Origin: Martinezella lusitana
Lineage (GTDB): Bacteria > Pseudomonadota > Alphaproteobacteria > Rhizobiales > Rhizobiaceae
Assembly (NCBI RefSeq): GCF_900094565.1
Contig: NZ_FMAF01000003.1
Location: 62,001-126,000, forward strand
Length of the DNA stretch: 64,000 nucleotides
Direction of reading: 5' to 3'
A model generated the notes under the pieces. That model saw only the letters and a list, made by a program, of their open reading frames with translations. It was not told the DNA's origin and did no database searches. Position numbers and translations under genes: made by a program. How positions within the stretch are numbered: the first letter of the stretch is position 1; each line of letters starts with the position of its first letter. Below, piece by piece: positions 35,850-45,091 of the stretch.

Positions 35850-36752
35850 TTATACCTTTTCGACTTCCGGCCGCCCGAGAATGCCGGTTGGCTTGAAGAT
35901 CAGAACGAAAGCCAGGATGCCGAATGTCGCGACATCCTTATACGCGATGGGAAAATTACCCGACCAGAACGACTCGATGAAGCCAATCATCAGGCCGCCG
36001 AGGACAGCGCCAGGCAGCGAACCGATGCCGCCGAGAACCGCCGCGGTGAACGCCTTGACGCCGGGAGTGAAGCCGTCGGCGAAGTTGGCGACGCCATAAT
36101 ACATCAGATACATCGTGCCGGCGACGGCGGCGAGCGCGGCGCCCATGATGAAGGTGACGGAAATGGTGCGGTCGACATTGATGCCGAGCAGCGCCGCCAT
36201 CTTGCGGTCCTGCTCCGTGGCGCGCTGGGCACGACCGAGCGCAGTCTTGTTGACCAGATACCAGAAGGCGGCAAGCAGAACGACCGTTATGATGAAGATG
36301 ATGATCTGCTTCAGCGACAGCGACACGGCACCGAAGTTGTAGACATCACCCACCAGCGTCGGGATCGGCTTGTTGCGCGGACCCTGAGCAACCTGGATGA
36401 AGTTCGACAGCACGATCGACATGCCGATTGCCGTGATCAGCGGCGCGAGGCGGAAGGAACCGCGCAGCGGCCGGTAGGCGATACGCTCGATCACCCAGTT
36501 CCAAAGGCTCGTCATCAGCATGGCGACGATCAGCATCACCAAGAGCAAGACCGCCACCGGCAAGCCGGCGAAGAGCGACACGAGAACCAGATAGGTGATG
36601 AGAGCGGCAAAGCCGCCGAGCATGAAAACATCACCATGGGCAAAATTGATCATGCCGATGATGCCGTAAACCATGGTGTAACCAATGGCGATCAGGCCAT
36701 AGATAGACCCGAGAGTCAGCCCGTTTAGGAGCTGCTGGATAAAATAATCCAT
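35850..36752 (-). CDS. livH: Branched-chain amino acid ABC importer permease LivH
   Basis: A 300-residue permease with the LivH signature at the start (LLNGLTLGSIYGLIAIGYTM) and GMINFAHGDVFMLGGF. It is the first gene of livH-M-G-F, with 309 bases upstream for its promoter. Confidence 0.96.
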   Translation of the reverse strand: MDYFIQQLLNGLTLGSIYGLIAIGYTMVYGIIGMINFAHGDVFMLGGFAALITYLVLVSLFAGLPVAVLLLVMLIVAMLMTSLWNWVIERIAYRPLRGSFRLAPLITAIGMSIVLSNFIQVAQGPRNKPIPTLVGDVYNFGAVSLSLKQIIIFIITVVLLAAFWYLVNKTALGRAQRATEQDRKMAALLGINVDRTISVTFIMGAALAAVAGTMYLMYYGVANFADGFTPGVKAFTAAVLGGIGSLPGAVLGGLMIGFIESFWSGNFPIAYKDVATFGILAFVLIFKPTGILGRPEVEKV

Positions 36753-37061
36753 ATGTCATTTCCCCTGGATGCGGCGTCAATCGACCGCACCTCTTATTAC
36801 TTTTAGGGTTTCCTTCATGAGGACCCGTGGGGGCGATTCCATACCGCTTTCGAGGGAAATGTGAAGCCAAAAAGGCAAGAAATTGACAAATTCTTTTCAA
36901 ATCGCCGCGCACTGGCGCAAATCAGGCCAAAAATGATATAAAAGCGGCATCCCCTGCCTCAAAAAATAGCCAAAATGATCAACAAGGGAATTTTCGCTGA
37001 AGAGCTTTTGTCAGAGGCAGGCCCTCTGCGGGGCCAACCAGTTTCGCTTTCACAAGCATAA
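36753..37061 (-). promoter_or_regulatory. Upstream region of the liv operon
   Basis: 309 AT-rich bases without a gene. On the minus strand a plausible sigma-70-type promoter is TTGAGG (36957-36962 complement), 16 bases, TATATC (36935-36940 complement). This would give a leader of roughly 175 bases before livH. No riboswitch-like structure is evident by eye. Confidence 0.4.
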
Positions 37062-39488
37062 TTAGGCTCGCATGCGCGCTCCGTCGGCATCGAACAGGGG
37101 CTCAGCCTGCAGGTTCGCAGGCAACAGTTCGCCAAGCAGTTCTATCGACCAGCCCTGTGTCTCATCGGCAATTTCCTTCGGAACATAACCGACGGCAACC
37201 GAAAGACCGGAGGCATGGGCATATCCGCCAGACGTGACCCAGCCACAGACCGCGCCATCGTGGTAGATCGGCTCGTCGCCGATGACATCTGCATCCCTCG
37301 CCTTGAGGATGAAGGTTTTCAGCCGCAGTGCCCCGCCTTCCGACTTCTCCTTTGCTGCAGCCGCCTTGCCTATGAAGTCGGCCGGCTTGGAAAGCGCCAC
37401 GAAGCGGCCAAGACCGGCCTCGAAGGGGCCGTAGAGCGGCCGGTATTCGCGCGCCCAGCTGCCATAGGACTTATCGAGACGCAGCGCATTCAGCGCCCTC
37501 AAGCCGAACAGCCGTATGCCGAATTCGGCTCCCTCCTCCATCAGGAGATCGAAGATGTAGCGCTGATGTTCCGGCTTCATCCATATCTCGTATCCCAGGT
37601 CGCCCGTATAGGAGACGCGTCCGACGATGGCGGACGCCATGCCGATATCGATGCGCCGGATGGACATGAAGGGAAAGGCGTCGGTCGAAAGGTCCTGATG
37701 CGTCAGCTTCTGCAGCAATCTGCGGGCATTCGGACCGGCGATCGAGAGGCCGAGAAGCGACAGGCCCAGCGGTTTCAGCTCGACCGAGCCGTCCTTGGGC
37801 AGCAGGCTTTCGAACCAGCGCATATGATAGGCTTCCGCGATACCTGAGCCGATGAGGAGGAAATCGCCCTCGCCGAGCTTTGCCAGCGTGAAATCGCCGA
37901 TGAGTTTGCCGTCATGCTTCAGCATCGGCGCCAGCGTCATGCGGCCGACGGCCGGAATGCGGCAGGTGAGCAACCTGTCGAGGAAAGCTTCCGCCCCCGG
38001 CCCCTTGACCGAATATTTGGCAAAGCCCGAAGTCTCCATCAGGCCGACACTCTCGCGCACCGCCTTCGCTTCGGCGCCGACGACGTCGAAGTCGTTGGAG
38101 CGGCGCCAGGAGAATTGGTCCACCTCGCCCTGCGGAGCAAACCACAGCGCCTGCTCGAGACCGTAGTAAGCTCCGAAGACGCCGCCTGCCTCCTTCAGTT
38201 TGTCGTAGATCGGCGTCGTCAGCAACGGACGCGCGGCCGGCAGTTCCTCGTTCGGATAGCGGATGGAGAAGCGCCGGGCATAGTTCTCGCGCACCTTGGC
38301 GTTCGTATAGGCAAGCGTCGCATAGTCGCCGTAGCGCGAGACGTCCATGGCAAAGACATCGAAGCCCGGATCGCCATAGATCATCCAGTTGGCGAGCGCC
38401 AGCCCGACGCCGCCGCCCTGGCTGAAGCCGGCCATGACGGCGCAGGCCGACCAATAGTTCCTGAGCCCGCGCACGGGACCGACAAGCGGGTTGCCATCAG
38501 GCGAGAAGGTGAACGGGCCGTTGATGATCTTCTTGATGCCGGCATTGTTGAAGGCCGGAAAATGGCGGAAGCCGACTTCCAGTTCCGGCGTGATGCGCTC
38601 GATATCCTCGGCGAGCAGCTCGTGGCCGAAATCCCAGGGCGTCGTCAGCGGCGACCAGGGGCGACATGCCTTCTCATAGGTGCCCATCAGCATGCCCTGC
38701 CGCTCCTGGCGCAGATAGATCTCGCCATCGAAATCGACGCAGTGCATCAGTTCCTTGCCGGTGGTCTTGTTGAAGTCGATCACCTCGGGCATGTCCTCGG
38801 TGATCAGATACATGTGCTCCATGGCGAGCACGGGAAGCTCCAGCCCGACCATGCGGCCGACTTCGCGCGCCCAGAGACCGGCGGCGTTGACGACATGCTC
38901 GGCGATGATCTCGCCCTGGTTGGTGATGACGCGCCAGGAACCATCCTCGCGCTGCACCAGCTCTTCCACCTTGGTATGCAGATAGATGTCGGCACCGTTC
39001 TTCTTCGCCGAACGGGCATAGGCATGCGTGGTGCCATAAGGATCGAGGTGGCCTTCGACGGGATCGTAGAGCGCGCCGACGAACTGATCGGGGTCGAGAA
39101 GCGGCATCATCTCATGCGCTTCCCTGGGCGTCAGCAGGGTCGCCTCCAGGCCGTTATAGCGTCCCTTGGCAAGGATCGACTTCAGCCAGTCGAAGCGCTG
39201 CGGCGTCGCCGCCAGCATAAGGCCCGACGTCAAATGCAGCCCGATGTCCTGGCCCGAATACTCCTCGATCTCCTTGTAGAGCTCGACCGTATATTTCTGC
39301 AGCTTGGCGACATTCGGGTCGCCGTTGATCGTATGCATGCCACCGGCGGCATGCCAGGTCGATCCGGAGGTCAGTTCGGAACGTTCGAGCAGCACCACAT
39401 CCGTCCAGCCGAACTTCGTCAGGTGATAGAGCACCGAACATCCGACGACACCGCCACCGATGACGACGACCTTGGCATGGCTTTTCAT
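37062..39488 (-). CDS. Dimethylglycine/sarcosine dehydrogenase-like flavoprotein (DAO + GcvT)
   Basis: The 808-residue protein has an FAD-binding amine oxidase half (VVVIGGGVVGCSVLYHL at 8-24; LTSGSTWHAAGG with the His that carries covalent FAD in dimethylglycine dehydrogenase; DAO domain to about 370). A GcvT aminomethyltransferase domain and GcvT C-terminal barrel (about 430-800) bind tetrahydrofolate. Such enzymes demethylate dimethylglycine or sarcosine and pass the one-carbon unit to folate. It lies 220 bases downstream of soxG on the same strand, separately started. The exact substrate among N-methylated glycines is not determinable. Confidence 0.88.
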   Translation of the reverse strand: MKSHAKVVVIGGGVVGCSVLYHLTKFGWTDVVLLERSELTSGSTWHAAGGMHTINGDPNVAKLQKYTVELYKEIEEYSGQDIGLHLTSGLMLAATPQRFDWLKSILAKGRYNGLEATLLTPREAHEMMPLLDPDQFVGALYDPVEGHLDPYGTTHAYARSAKKNGADIYLHTKVEELVQREDGSWRVITNQGEIIAEHVVNAAGLWAREVGRMVGLELPVLAMEHMYLITEDMPEVIDFNKTTGKELMHCVDFDGEIYLRQERQGMLMGTYEKACRPWSPLTTPWDFGHELLAEDIERITPELEVGFRHFPAFNNAGIKKIINGPFTFSPDGNPLVGPVRGLRNYWSACAVMAGFSQGGGVGLALANWMIYGDPGFDVFAMDVSRYGDYATLAYTNAKVRENYARRFSIRYPNEELPAARPLLTTPIYDKLKEAGGVFGAYYGLEQALWFAPQGEVDQFSWRRSNDFDVVGAEAKAVRESVGLMETSGFAKYSVKGPGAEAFLDRLLTCRIPAVGRMTLAPMLKHDGKLIGDFTLAKLGEGDFLLIGSGIAEAYHMRWFESLLPKDGSVELKPLGLSLLGLSIAGPNARRLLQKLTHQDLSTDAFPFMSIRRIDIGMASAIVGRVSYTGDLGYEIWMKPEHQRYIFDLLMEEGAEFGIRLFGLRALNALRLDKSYGSWAREYRPLYGPFEAGLGRFVALSKPADFIGKAAAAKEKSEGGALRLKTFILKARDADVIGDEPIYHDGAVCGWVTSGGYAHASGLSVAVGYVPKEIADETQGWSIELLGELLPANLQAEPLFDADGARMRA

Positions 39489-39707
39489 CTAGGAATCCCC
39501 TGTTTTCAGCACGAAGTCGCCGGGTGTTTTCCCGTATGACCGGCCGCATTTGCAGGGCAGCCTAGAGACTATCCGGGAAGCCAAATAGCCCGAACTGCGA
39601 AACCGATATGTCTGTTTGCGCCATCGCAATTGTTCGGATCGCGCCATCGCTTTTCGGAGACACAAATCGGTCGGCAAGGCATTGGAGGTCCGGCGGCCTA
39701 TGGCTTT

Positions 39708-40265
39708 TCAGTCGGCAAAACCGGCCGTCAGGGCAAATTCGCGCCCCATCTCCATGATCTCCTCGAACACGCTGCCGGCATAGGAGCGCGGGATGATGAT
39801 CTCGAAGCGGTCAGGGCCGGTGCGGGCAACATTGGCGCTGACATGGCAGCACAACATGCTGGCCGACTGGCCCTCGGCGAAAACCTGCGGATGCAGGTCG
39901 ACGGCCACGCATTTCGCCAGGATACGGCGAACGCTGGGGCCGGACATACGAAGCAATACCCGGCCGTCGCTCTGCTCGAAGAAGGAAACGCGGGCAGGAT
40001 CGAGCGTGAAGAGATCCCGCGCCACGCTCTCGACACCCAGCGTCTCCGACAGAACAAGCCATTCTCTCGGCCCGACGTCGCGAACCGACACATCGTCAAT
40101 CGCCTTCAGGCCAGCCAGAACCCAATCCTTTTCGCCGGCCTTGCCAAGCACCGAGAAGATGACCGGCCGGCGGACAACGGCAAGATGATTCGGATTGGGG
40201 GCAGCCTCGAAGCCGGAAATGTGATCTTCCAGCACATGTCTGTTTTGATACGCGACGCTCATCAT
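39708..40265 (-). CDS. soxG: Sarcosine oxidase gamma subunit
   Basis: The 185-residue gamma subunit of heterotetrameric sarcosine oxidase adopts a GcvT-like half-domain fold. GPREWLVLSE, VRRILAKCVAVDLHP and the C-terminal IPRSYAGSVFEEIMEM fit the family. Two adjacent ATG codons (40265 and 40262) are possible; gaggga precedes them. It begins 4 bases after soxA. Confidence 0.9.
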   Translation of the reverse strand: MMSVAYQNRHVLEDHISGFEAAPNPNHLAVVRRPVIFSVLGKAGEKDWVLAGLKAIDDVSVRDVGPREWLVLSETLGVESVARDLFTLDPARVSFFEQSDGRVLLRMSGPSVRRILAKCVAVDLHPQVFAEGQSASMLCCHVSANVARTGPDRFEIIIPRSYAGSVFEEIMEMGREFALTAGFAD

Positions 40266-40269
40266 TCCC

Positions 40270-43227
40270 TCACCCGAAAAGCTTCTTGTTGTCAGCATCG
40301 ACGAAGACCGGGTTGCAGACCTCCGCCGGCACTTCCTCGCCGCGCAACCCGTCCCAGACGACCACATGCTCGCCGATCCGTTCCCGGCCCGACTTCAGGA
40401 ACGCCAGAGCGATGGAATGGCCGAGAACGGGCGAGAAGCAGGCCGAGGAGACATGACCTTGATCGTTCGCGGTCGACGGCCTGGCGCCTTCCCTCAACAG
40501 ATGCGCGCCGGCATGAATCTCCTTCGTCGTATCGAGCGGCTTCAGGCCGACGAGCTGCACGCGGTCGGCCGCAGTCAATCCGAAGCGGGTGGACAATCTC
40601 TTGCCGATGAAATCCGGCTTCTGCGTTGCCATCATCCGGCCAAGCCCGACATCGTCGGGCGTCGTGCGGCCGTCCAGCTCGTTATGGGTGACATGGCCCT
40701 TCTCGATGCGCAGCACGTTGAGGGCTTCGACGCCATAGGCGCAGATGCCATGCGCCTTACCGGCCTCCATGATCGCATCCGCGACGGCCTCGCCATAACC
40801 GGCAGGAACCGCAAGCTCATAGGCAAGCTCACCGGAGAAGGAGATGCGGAACAGGCGCGCCTTGAGGCCGCCCTTCAGCATGACTTCAGCGGCAGCGAGG
40901 AACGGGAAGAACGCATCGGAAATATCGTCCTCGACGATCTGTTCCAGCACCAGCCGCGCCTTCGGCCCGGCAATCGCCATCTGCGCCCATTGATCGGAGG
41001 AGGAGACGAAGCGAACGTCGAGCTGCGGCCAGAGCGTCTGCGCGCAGAACTCCATATGCGTCATCACTTCGCCGGCCATCGCCGTCGTGGTGGTCAGGAA
41101 AAAATGATCGGGCGTCAGCCGGCTCGTCGTTCCATCGTCGAAGACGATGCCATCCTCGCGCAACATCAACCCGTAGCGCGCTTTGCCGATCGGCAGCTTC
41201 AGGAAGGCATTGGAATAGAGGCGATTGAGAAATTCCGCGGCATCCTTGCCGAAAACCTCGATCTTGCCGAGCGTCGACACATCGCAAAGGCCGACATTGT
41301 TGCGGACGTTCAAGACTTCGCGATCGACGCTGTCACGCCAACCCTTTTCGCCCGTCCGCGCAAACCAGGACGAACGATACCAGAGGCCGGCCTCGACGAA
41401 AGTCGCGCCATTCTTCTTCGCCCAGCCGTGCAGCGGCGATTCCCGCACCGGCTGCGCGTGTTTGTCGCGCGCCGTGCCCGCCAGCGCGCCGAAGGAGACA
41501 GGGGTGTAGAACGGCCGGAACGTTGTCGTGCCGACGGCGGCTGGACTGACGCCGCGCATGCCGGCGATGATGCCGGCGGCGTTCACGTTGCCGAGCTTGC
41601 CCTGATCGGTCGCCATGCCGCTGGTCGTGTAGCGCTTGGCGTGCTCCACATGGCCGAAGCCCTCACGCAGGGCAAGACCGAGATCCTTGGTATGGACGTC
41701 GTTCTGAAAATCCACGAACGCCTTGTCCTTGGCGCCGGGCACATGCCAGATCGCCGCGAAGGACGGATCATAGTCCCCCTCGACCTCGGGGACATCCGCC
41801 GCATGAACGGTGCGGCCGAGACTTTCGACAATCTTCCGCGCCTTTTCCGCTCCATCGGCGAGACAGCCGGAAACGCTCTCGATGCCCGCAGCCGATCCGG
41901 CAATCTCCAGCTCACCGCCAACTGTTGGCGCCATGAATGCCTGGCTCTCGTCCGACCAGACCGGCTTGGCGCCGCGCTGGCAAGCAAGATGGATGATCGG
42001 CGACCAGCCACCCGACATGGCGAGCGCATCGCAAGCAATGAGTTCATCCAGGCCGCCGCGATCGGCGATGACGCCGCTGATGCGATATTTGCCCTTGGTC
42101 GCGTGGACGCTCGCCCCATGCACGACGCGAACACCTTGCGGCGCAACGTCGGAAGAGGCGGCGCGCGTATCCATGATCGCCGAAATCTCGACGCCGGCCG
42201 CCGTCAAGTCGAGCGCTGTGCGATAGCCGGAGCCGCCATTGGTGAACACGGCCACCTTCTGACCCGCAACGACGCCGTAGCGATTGAGATAGCTGCGCAT
42301 GGCACCGGCCACCATCACGCCGGGGCGGTCGTTGCCGCCGAAAACCAAGGGCCGTTCCTCCGCGCCGGAGGCAAGAATGGCGCGCTTGGCTGCGATACGC
42401 CACAGACGCTCGACCGGCAGATCGGGCGACGGCATCGCAACATGCTTCTGCACCTTCTCGACCGCACCGAAGACATTGCCGTCATACCAGCCGAAGACTG
42501 TCGTACGTGGCATCAGGGTGACATTCTCGAAACCTTGCAGCTCCTCCAGCGTCGCCTGAACGAAGACATCGGCCGCCGCGCCGCCGATCGAGACCCTTTC
42601 CGACAACAGCGAGCCACCCAGACGGAAGCCCTCATCGGCGAGGACCACGCGCAGGCCGGCACGCGCCGCGGTCAGCGCTGCCATCAATCCGGCAGGACCA
42701 GAGCCGATAACAAGCAGATCGCAATGCGCCCAGGCTTTCTCATAGCGATCCGGATCGGCCTGCATGACTGCCTTGCCGAGGCCGGCGGCGCGGCGAATCA
42801 GCGGCTCATAGACCTTCTCCCAGAAGGCTGCCGGCCACATGAATGTCTTGTAGTAGAAGCCCGCGCCGAGGAAGGGCGACAACAGGCCGTTGAGCGAGCC
42901 AAGATCATATTTCAGCGACGGCCAGCGGTTCTGGCTGGCAGCCGTCATGCCCTGATAGAGTTCGGCGACGGTGGCTCGTGTATTCGGCTCCGTGCGCCCG
43001 TCCTTGCCGATGGTGACGAGCGCATTGGGTTCAGCCGAACCTGCCGTCAGGATGCCGCGCGGCCGGTGATATTTGAAGCTGCGTGCGACGAGCAGCTGAT
43101 CATTGGCAAGGAGAGCGGCGGCGAGCGTATCGCCCTCCAGGCCCCTCATATCCTTGCCGTCGAATTTGAAGGAAAGCGGGCGGCTGCGATTGACGAGGCC
43201 GCCGGTCGACAGACGATAGGCCGTCAT
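40270..43227 (-). CDS. soxA: Sarcosine oxidase alpha subunit
   Basis: The 985-residue alpha subunit binds NAD and tetrahydrofolate. An N-terminal ferredoxin-like region (about 15-100) lacks iron-sulfur cysteines, as is normal. It is followed by a dinucleotide-binding oxidoreductase domain (LLVIGSGPAGLMAALTAA near 170-188) and a C-terminal GcvT domain pair (about 600-980) that takes up the formaldehyde unit as methylene-tetrahydrofolate. The start overlaps the soxD stop by 4 bases. Confidence 0.95.
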   Translation of the reverse strand: MTAYRLSTGGLVNRSRPLSFKFDGKDMRGLEGDTLAAALLANDQLLVARSFKYHRPRGILTAGSAEPNALVTIGKDGRTEPNTRATVAELYQGMTAASQNRWPSLKYDLGSLNGLLSPFLGAGFYYKTFMWPAAFWEKVYEPLIRRAAGLGKAVMQADPDRYEKAWAHCDLLVIGSGPAGLMAALTAARAGLRVVLADEGFRLGGSLLSERVSIGGAAADVFVQATLEELQGFENVTLMPRTTVFGWYDGNVFGAVEKVQKHVAMPSPDLPVERLWRIAAKRAILASGAEERPLVFGGNDRPGVMVAGAMRSYLNRYGVVAGQKVAVFTNGGSGYRTALDLTAAGVEISAIMDTRAASSDVAPQGVRVVHGASVHATKGKYRISGVIADRGGLDELIACDALAMSGGWSPIIHLACQRGAKPVWSDESQAFMAPTVGGELEIAGSAAGIESVSGCLADGAEKARKIVESLGRTVHAADVPEVEGDYDPSFAAIWHVPGAKDKAFVDFQNDVHTKDLGLALREGFGHVEHAKRYTTSGMATDQGKLGNVNAAGIIAGMRGVSPAAVGTTTFRPFYTPVSFGALAGTARDKHAQPVRESPLHGWAKKNGATFVEAGLWYRSSWFARTGEKGWRDSVDREVLNVRNNVGLCDVSTLGKIEVFGKDAAEFLNRLYSNAFLKLPIGKARYGLMLREDGIVFDDGTTSRLTPDHFFLTTTTAMAGEVMTHMEFCAQTLWPQLDVRFVSSSDQWAQMAIAGPKARLVLEQIVEDDISDAFFPFLAAAEVMLKGGLKARLFRISFSGELAYELAVPAGYGEAVADAIMEAGKAHGICAYGVEALNVLRIEKGHVTHNELDGRTTPDDVGLGRMMATQKPDFIGKRLSTRFGLTAADRVQLVGLKPLDTTKEIHAGAHLLREGARPSTANDQGHVSSACFSPVLGHSIALAFLKSGRERIGEHVVVWDGLRGEEVPAEVCNPVFVDADNKKLFG

Positions 43228-43499
43228 TGCGCCACCTCCCTTGCCTTGTCCTCGGCATCGGTGACGGAAAAGACCTCGTGGGTGATGTTGCTGCGCTCAA
43301 CGACCAGCCAGCGGCGGCAGCCCGCCGCGTGATGCCAGTATTCGAGAATCCGTCCCCGCTCATTGTCGCGGATATGGACATAGCGATGCCAATCCTCATC
43401 CGGAGCCGAAGGAGCCGGACGGGCGACGGACGCGCCGCGAATGGAGAATTCTTCCTTCGGTCGCATGCCGCAATGCGGGCAGTTGATCAAGCTTGCCAT
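43224..43499 (-). CDS. soxD: Sarcosine oxidase delta subunit
   Basis: The 91-residue delta subunit holds a structural zinc: C7 and C10 in CPHC, His at 56/57 and C61 in WHHAAGC. Placement between soxB and soxA is the usual order. The gene starts 13 bases after soxB ends. Confidence 0.94.
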   Translation of the reverse strand: MASLINCPHCGMRPKEEFSIRGASVARPAPSAPDEDWHRYVHIRDNERGRILEYWHHAAGCRRWLVVERSNITHEVFSVTDAEDKAREVAQ

Positions 43500-43512
43500 T
43501 GGTTTCGTGCCC

Positions 43513-44763
43513 TCAATGCAGGTTCGGCTGCGGACCCTTGCCGCTTTCGTCCAGCGCGAAGCCGCGCTCGAAGCGGTCGAGACGCAGGAGACGGCTGACT
43601 TCGTGGCTTTCGCCCTTGGCGATCAAGTGCGCGAAGCAGAAACCCGAAGCCGGCGTCGCTTTGAAGCCGCCATAGTTCCAGCCGCAGTTCAGATAGAGAT
43701 TGTCGATCGGCGTGCGGTCGATGATCGGCGAGCCGTCCATGCTCATATCCATGACGCCGCCCCAGGTGCGCAGCACGCGCACACGCGACAGGCCGGGAAT
43801 GAGCGCCACCCCCTCCTCCATCGTATGCTCGACGGTGGCGAGGTTACCGCGCTGGGCATAGGAGCTGTAGTAGTCGATATCGGCCCCGAAGACCAAGCCG
43901 CCCTTGTCCGACTGCGAGATATAGAAGTGCCCCGCTCCATAGGTGATGACGTTGTCGATGACAGGCTTCAGCCCTTCTGAGACGAAGGCCTGAAGCACAT
44001 GGGTTTCGATCGGCAATTCTAGATCGGCCATATTACCCAGGATCGAGGTATGACCGGCCGCCGCCAGCGCCAGCTTGTTGCAGCCGATGAAGCCGCGGTT
44101 CGTTTCCACCCCGGTCACAACACCAGCCTCGCGGCGGATGCCGATCACCTCGCATTGCTGGATGAGATCGACGCCGCGGCTGTCGGCGCCGCGCGCATAG
44201 CCCCAGGCGACGGCATCGTGGCGTGCCGTGCCGCCGCGCCGCTGCAGCAGGCCGCCGAGGATCGGAAAGCGCGCATGGTCGAAATTCAGGTACGGCATCA
44301 TCCGGCGCACCTGCTCGCGGCTCAGAAGCTCCGCATCGACGCCATGCATACGCATGGCATTGCCGCGGCGGGCATAGGCATCGCGCTGGCCGTCGGAATG
44401 GAAGAGGTTGACGATGCCGCGCTGGGAGACCATGGCATTATAGTTGAAATCCTGCTCCAGCCCTTCCCAGAGCTGCATCGAGAATTCGTAGAAAGGTTCA
44501 TTACCCGGCAAGAGGTAGTTGGAGCGGATGATCGTGGTGTTGCGCCCGACATTGCCGGAGCCAATATAGTTTTTTTCCAGCACCGCGACGTTGGTGATGC
44601 CGAATTCCTTGGCAAGATAATAAGCCGTCGCCAGCCCATGCCCGCCGCCGCCGACGATAATCACGTCGTAATGCGATTTTGGCTCCGGCGTCCGCCACAC
44701 CGGCTGCCAATGGCGGTTGCCCGAAAACGCCTGTTTTAGAAGCTGATATGCCGAATATCGCAT
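43513..44763 (-). CDS. soxB: Sarcosine oxidase beta subunit
   Basis: The 416-residue flavin subunit oxidises sarcosine to glycine, formaldehyde and peroxide. FAD-binding VIIVGGGGHGLATAYYL is at 35-51, and H182 in GTARHDAVAWG corresponds to the His that holds covalent FMN. MRYSAYQLLKQ at ATG 44763 is the standard N-terminus; the frame stays open 62 codons upstream without resemblance. It is the first gene of soxB-D-A-G. Confidence 0.95.
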   Translation of the reverse strand: MRYSAYQLLKQAFSGNRHWQPVWRTPEPKSHYDVIIVGGGGHGLATAYYLAKEFGITNVAVLEKNYIGSGNVGRNTTIIRSNYLLPGNEPFYEFSMQLWEGLEQDFNYNAMVSQRGIVNLFHSDGQRDAYARRGNAMRMHGVDAELLSREQVRRMMPYLNFDHARFPILGGLLQRRGGTARHDAVAWGYARGADSRGVDLIQQCEVIGIRREAGVVTGVETNRGFIGCNKLALAAAGHTSILGNMADLELPIETHVLQAFVSEGLKPVIDNVITYGAGHFYISQSDKGGLVFGADIDYYSSYAQRGNLATVEHTMEEGVALIPGLSRVRVLRTWGGVMDMSMDGSPIIDRTPIDNLYLNCGWNYGGFKATPASGFCFAHLIAKGESHEVSRLLRLDRFERGFALDESGKGPQPNLH

Positions 44764-45091
44764 GCATTCATCCCGATCATTACCCGGCCGCACATTCGCA
44801 TATGCAATAAAAACGACAAGTCCCGGAAAGACGAAAAAGATTCGCAAACAGAACATGTTCTTTTCCGAATGCGCAGGAGAAGCCGATGATTGTCTCCGGA
44901 AGATCACGCCTCGCAGGTCAATGATTTTAGCGGCGACGCAAGCACGCAAAGCGCTGTTGCGAAACCTCGGTTCAGGCGCTAAGCCGAAACGAGCCGGATC
45001 TTTTGAAGTCTAAATTTCACAATCGAGACTTACTATCTATAATGTCCGGAAACTTGAACCGCGGACACGGTGCGGAAAGACGAACTGGCAG
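44764..45091. promoter_or_regulatory. Divergent promoter region between soxB and cysQ
   Basis: 328 bases without a gene. The palindrome at 44850-44861 lies 87 bases before soxB. Toward cysQ a TATAAT is at 45038-45043 with a weak TTTCAC 17 bases upstream (45015-45020). I found no clear -35/-10 pair for soxB. Confidence 0.5.
44850..44861. promoter_or_regulatory. 12-bp perfect palindrome upstream of the sox operon
   Basis: agaacatgttct is a perfect dyad, nested in a wider one (attcg at 44840-44844 with cgaat at 44866-44870). The arrangement suits a dimeric regulator of soxBDAG. The regulator is not encoded nearby. Confidence 0.4.

Noticed and set aside
36753..37061. Riboswitch or attenuator before livH
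   Set aside because: No conserved aptamer pattern, leader peptide rich in Leu/Ile/Val codons or terminator hairpin was visible.
37914..39539. 541-codon plus-strand frame opposite the DAO-GcvT protein
   Set aside because: Antisense shadow of a gene with clear FAD and GcvT motifs.
40366..43332. 988-codon open frame on the plus strand opposite soxA
   Set aside because: It is the antisense shadow of a high-GC gene. soxA, soxD and soxG match known subunits in full on the minus strand, and the antisense product is Arg/His/Asp-rich without domains.
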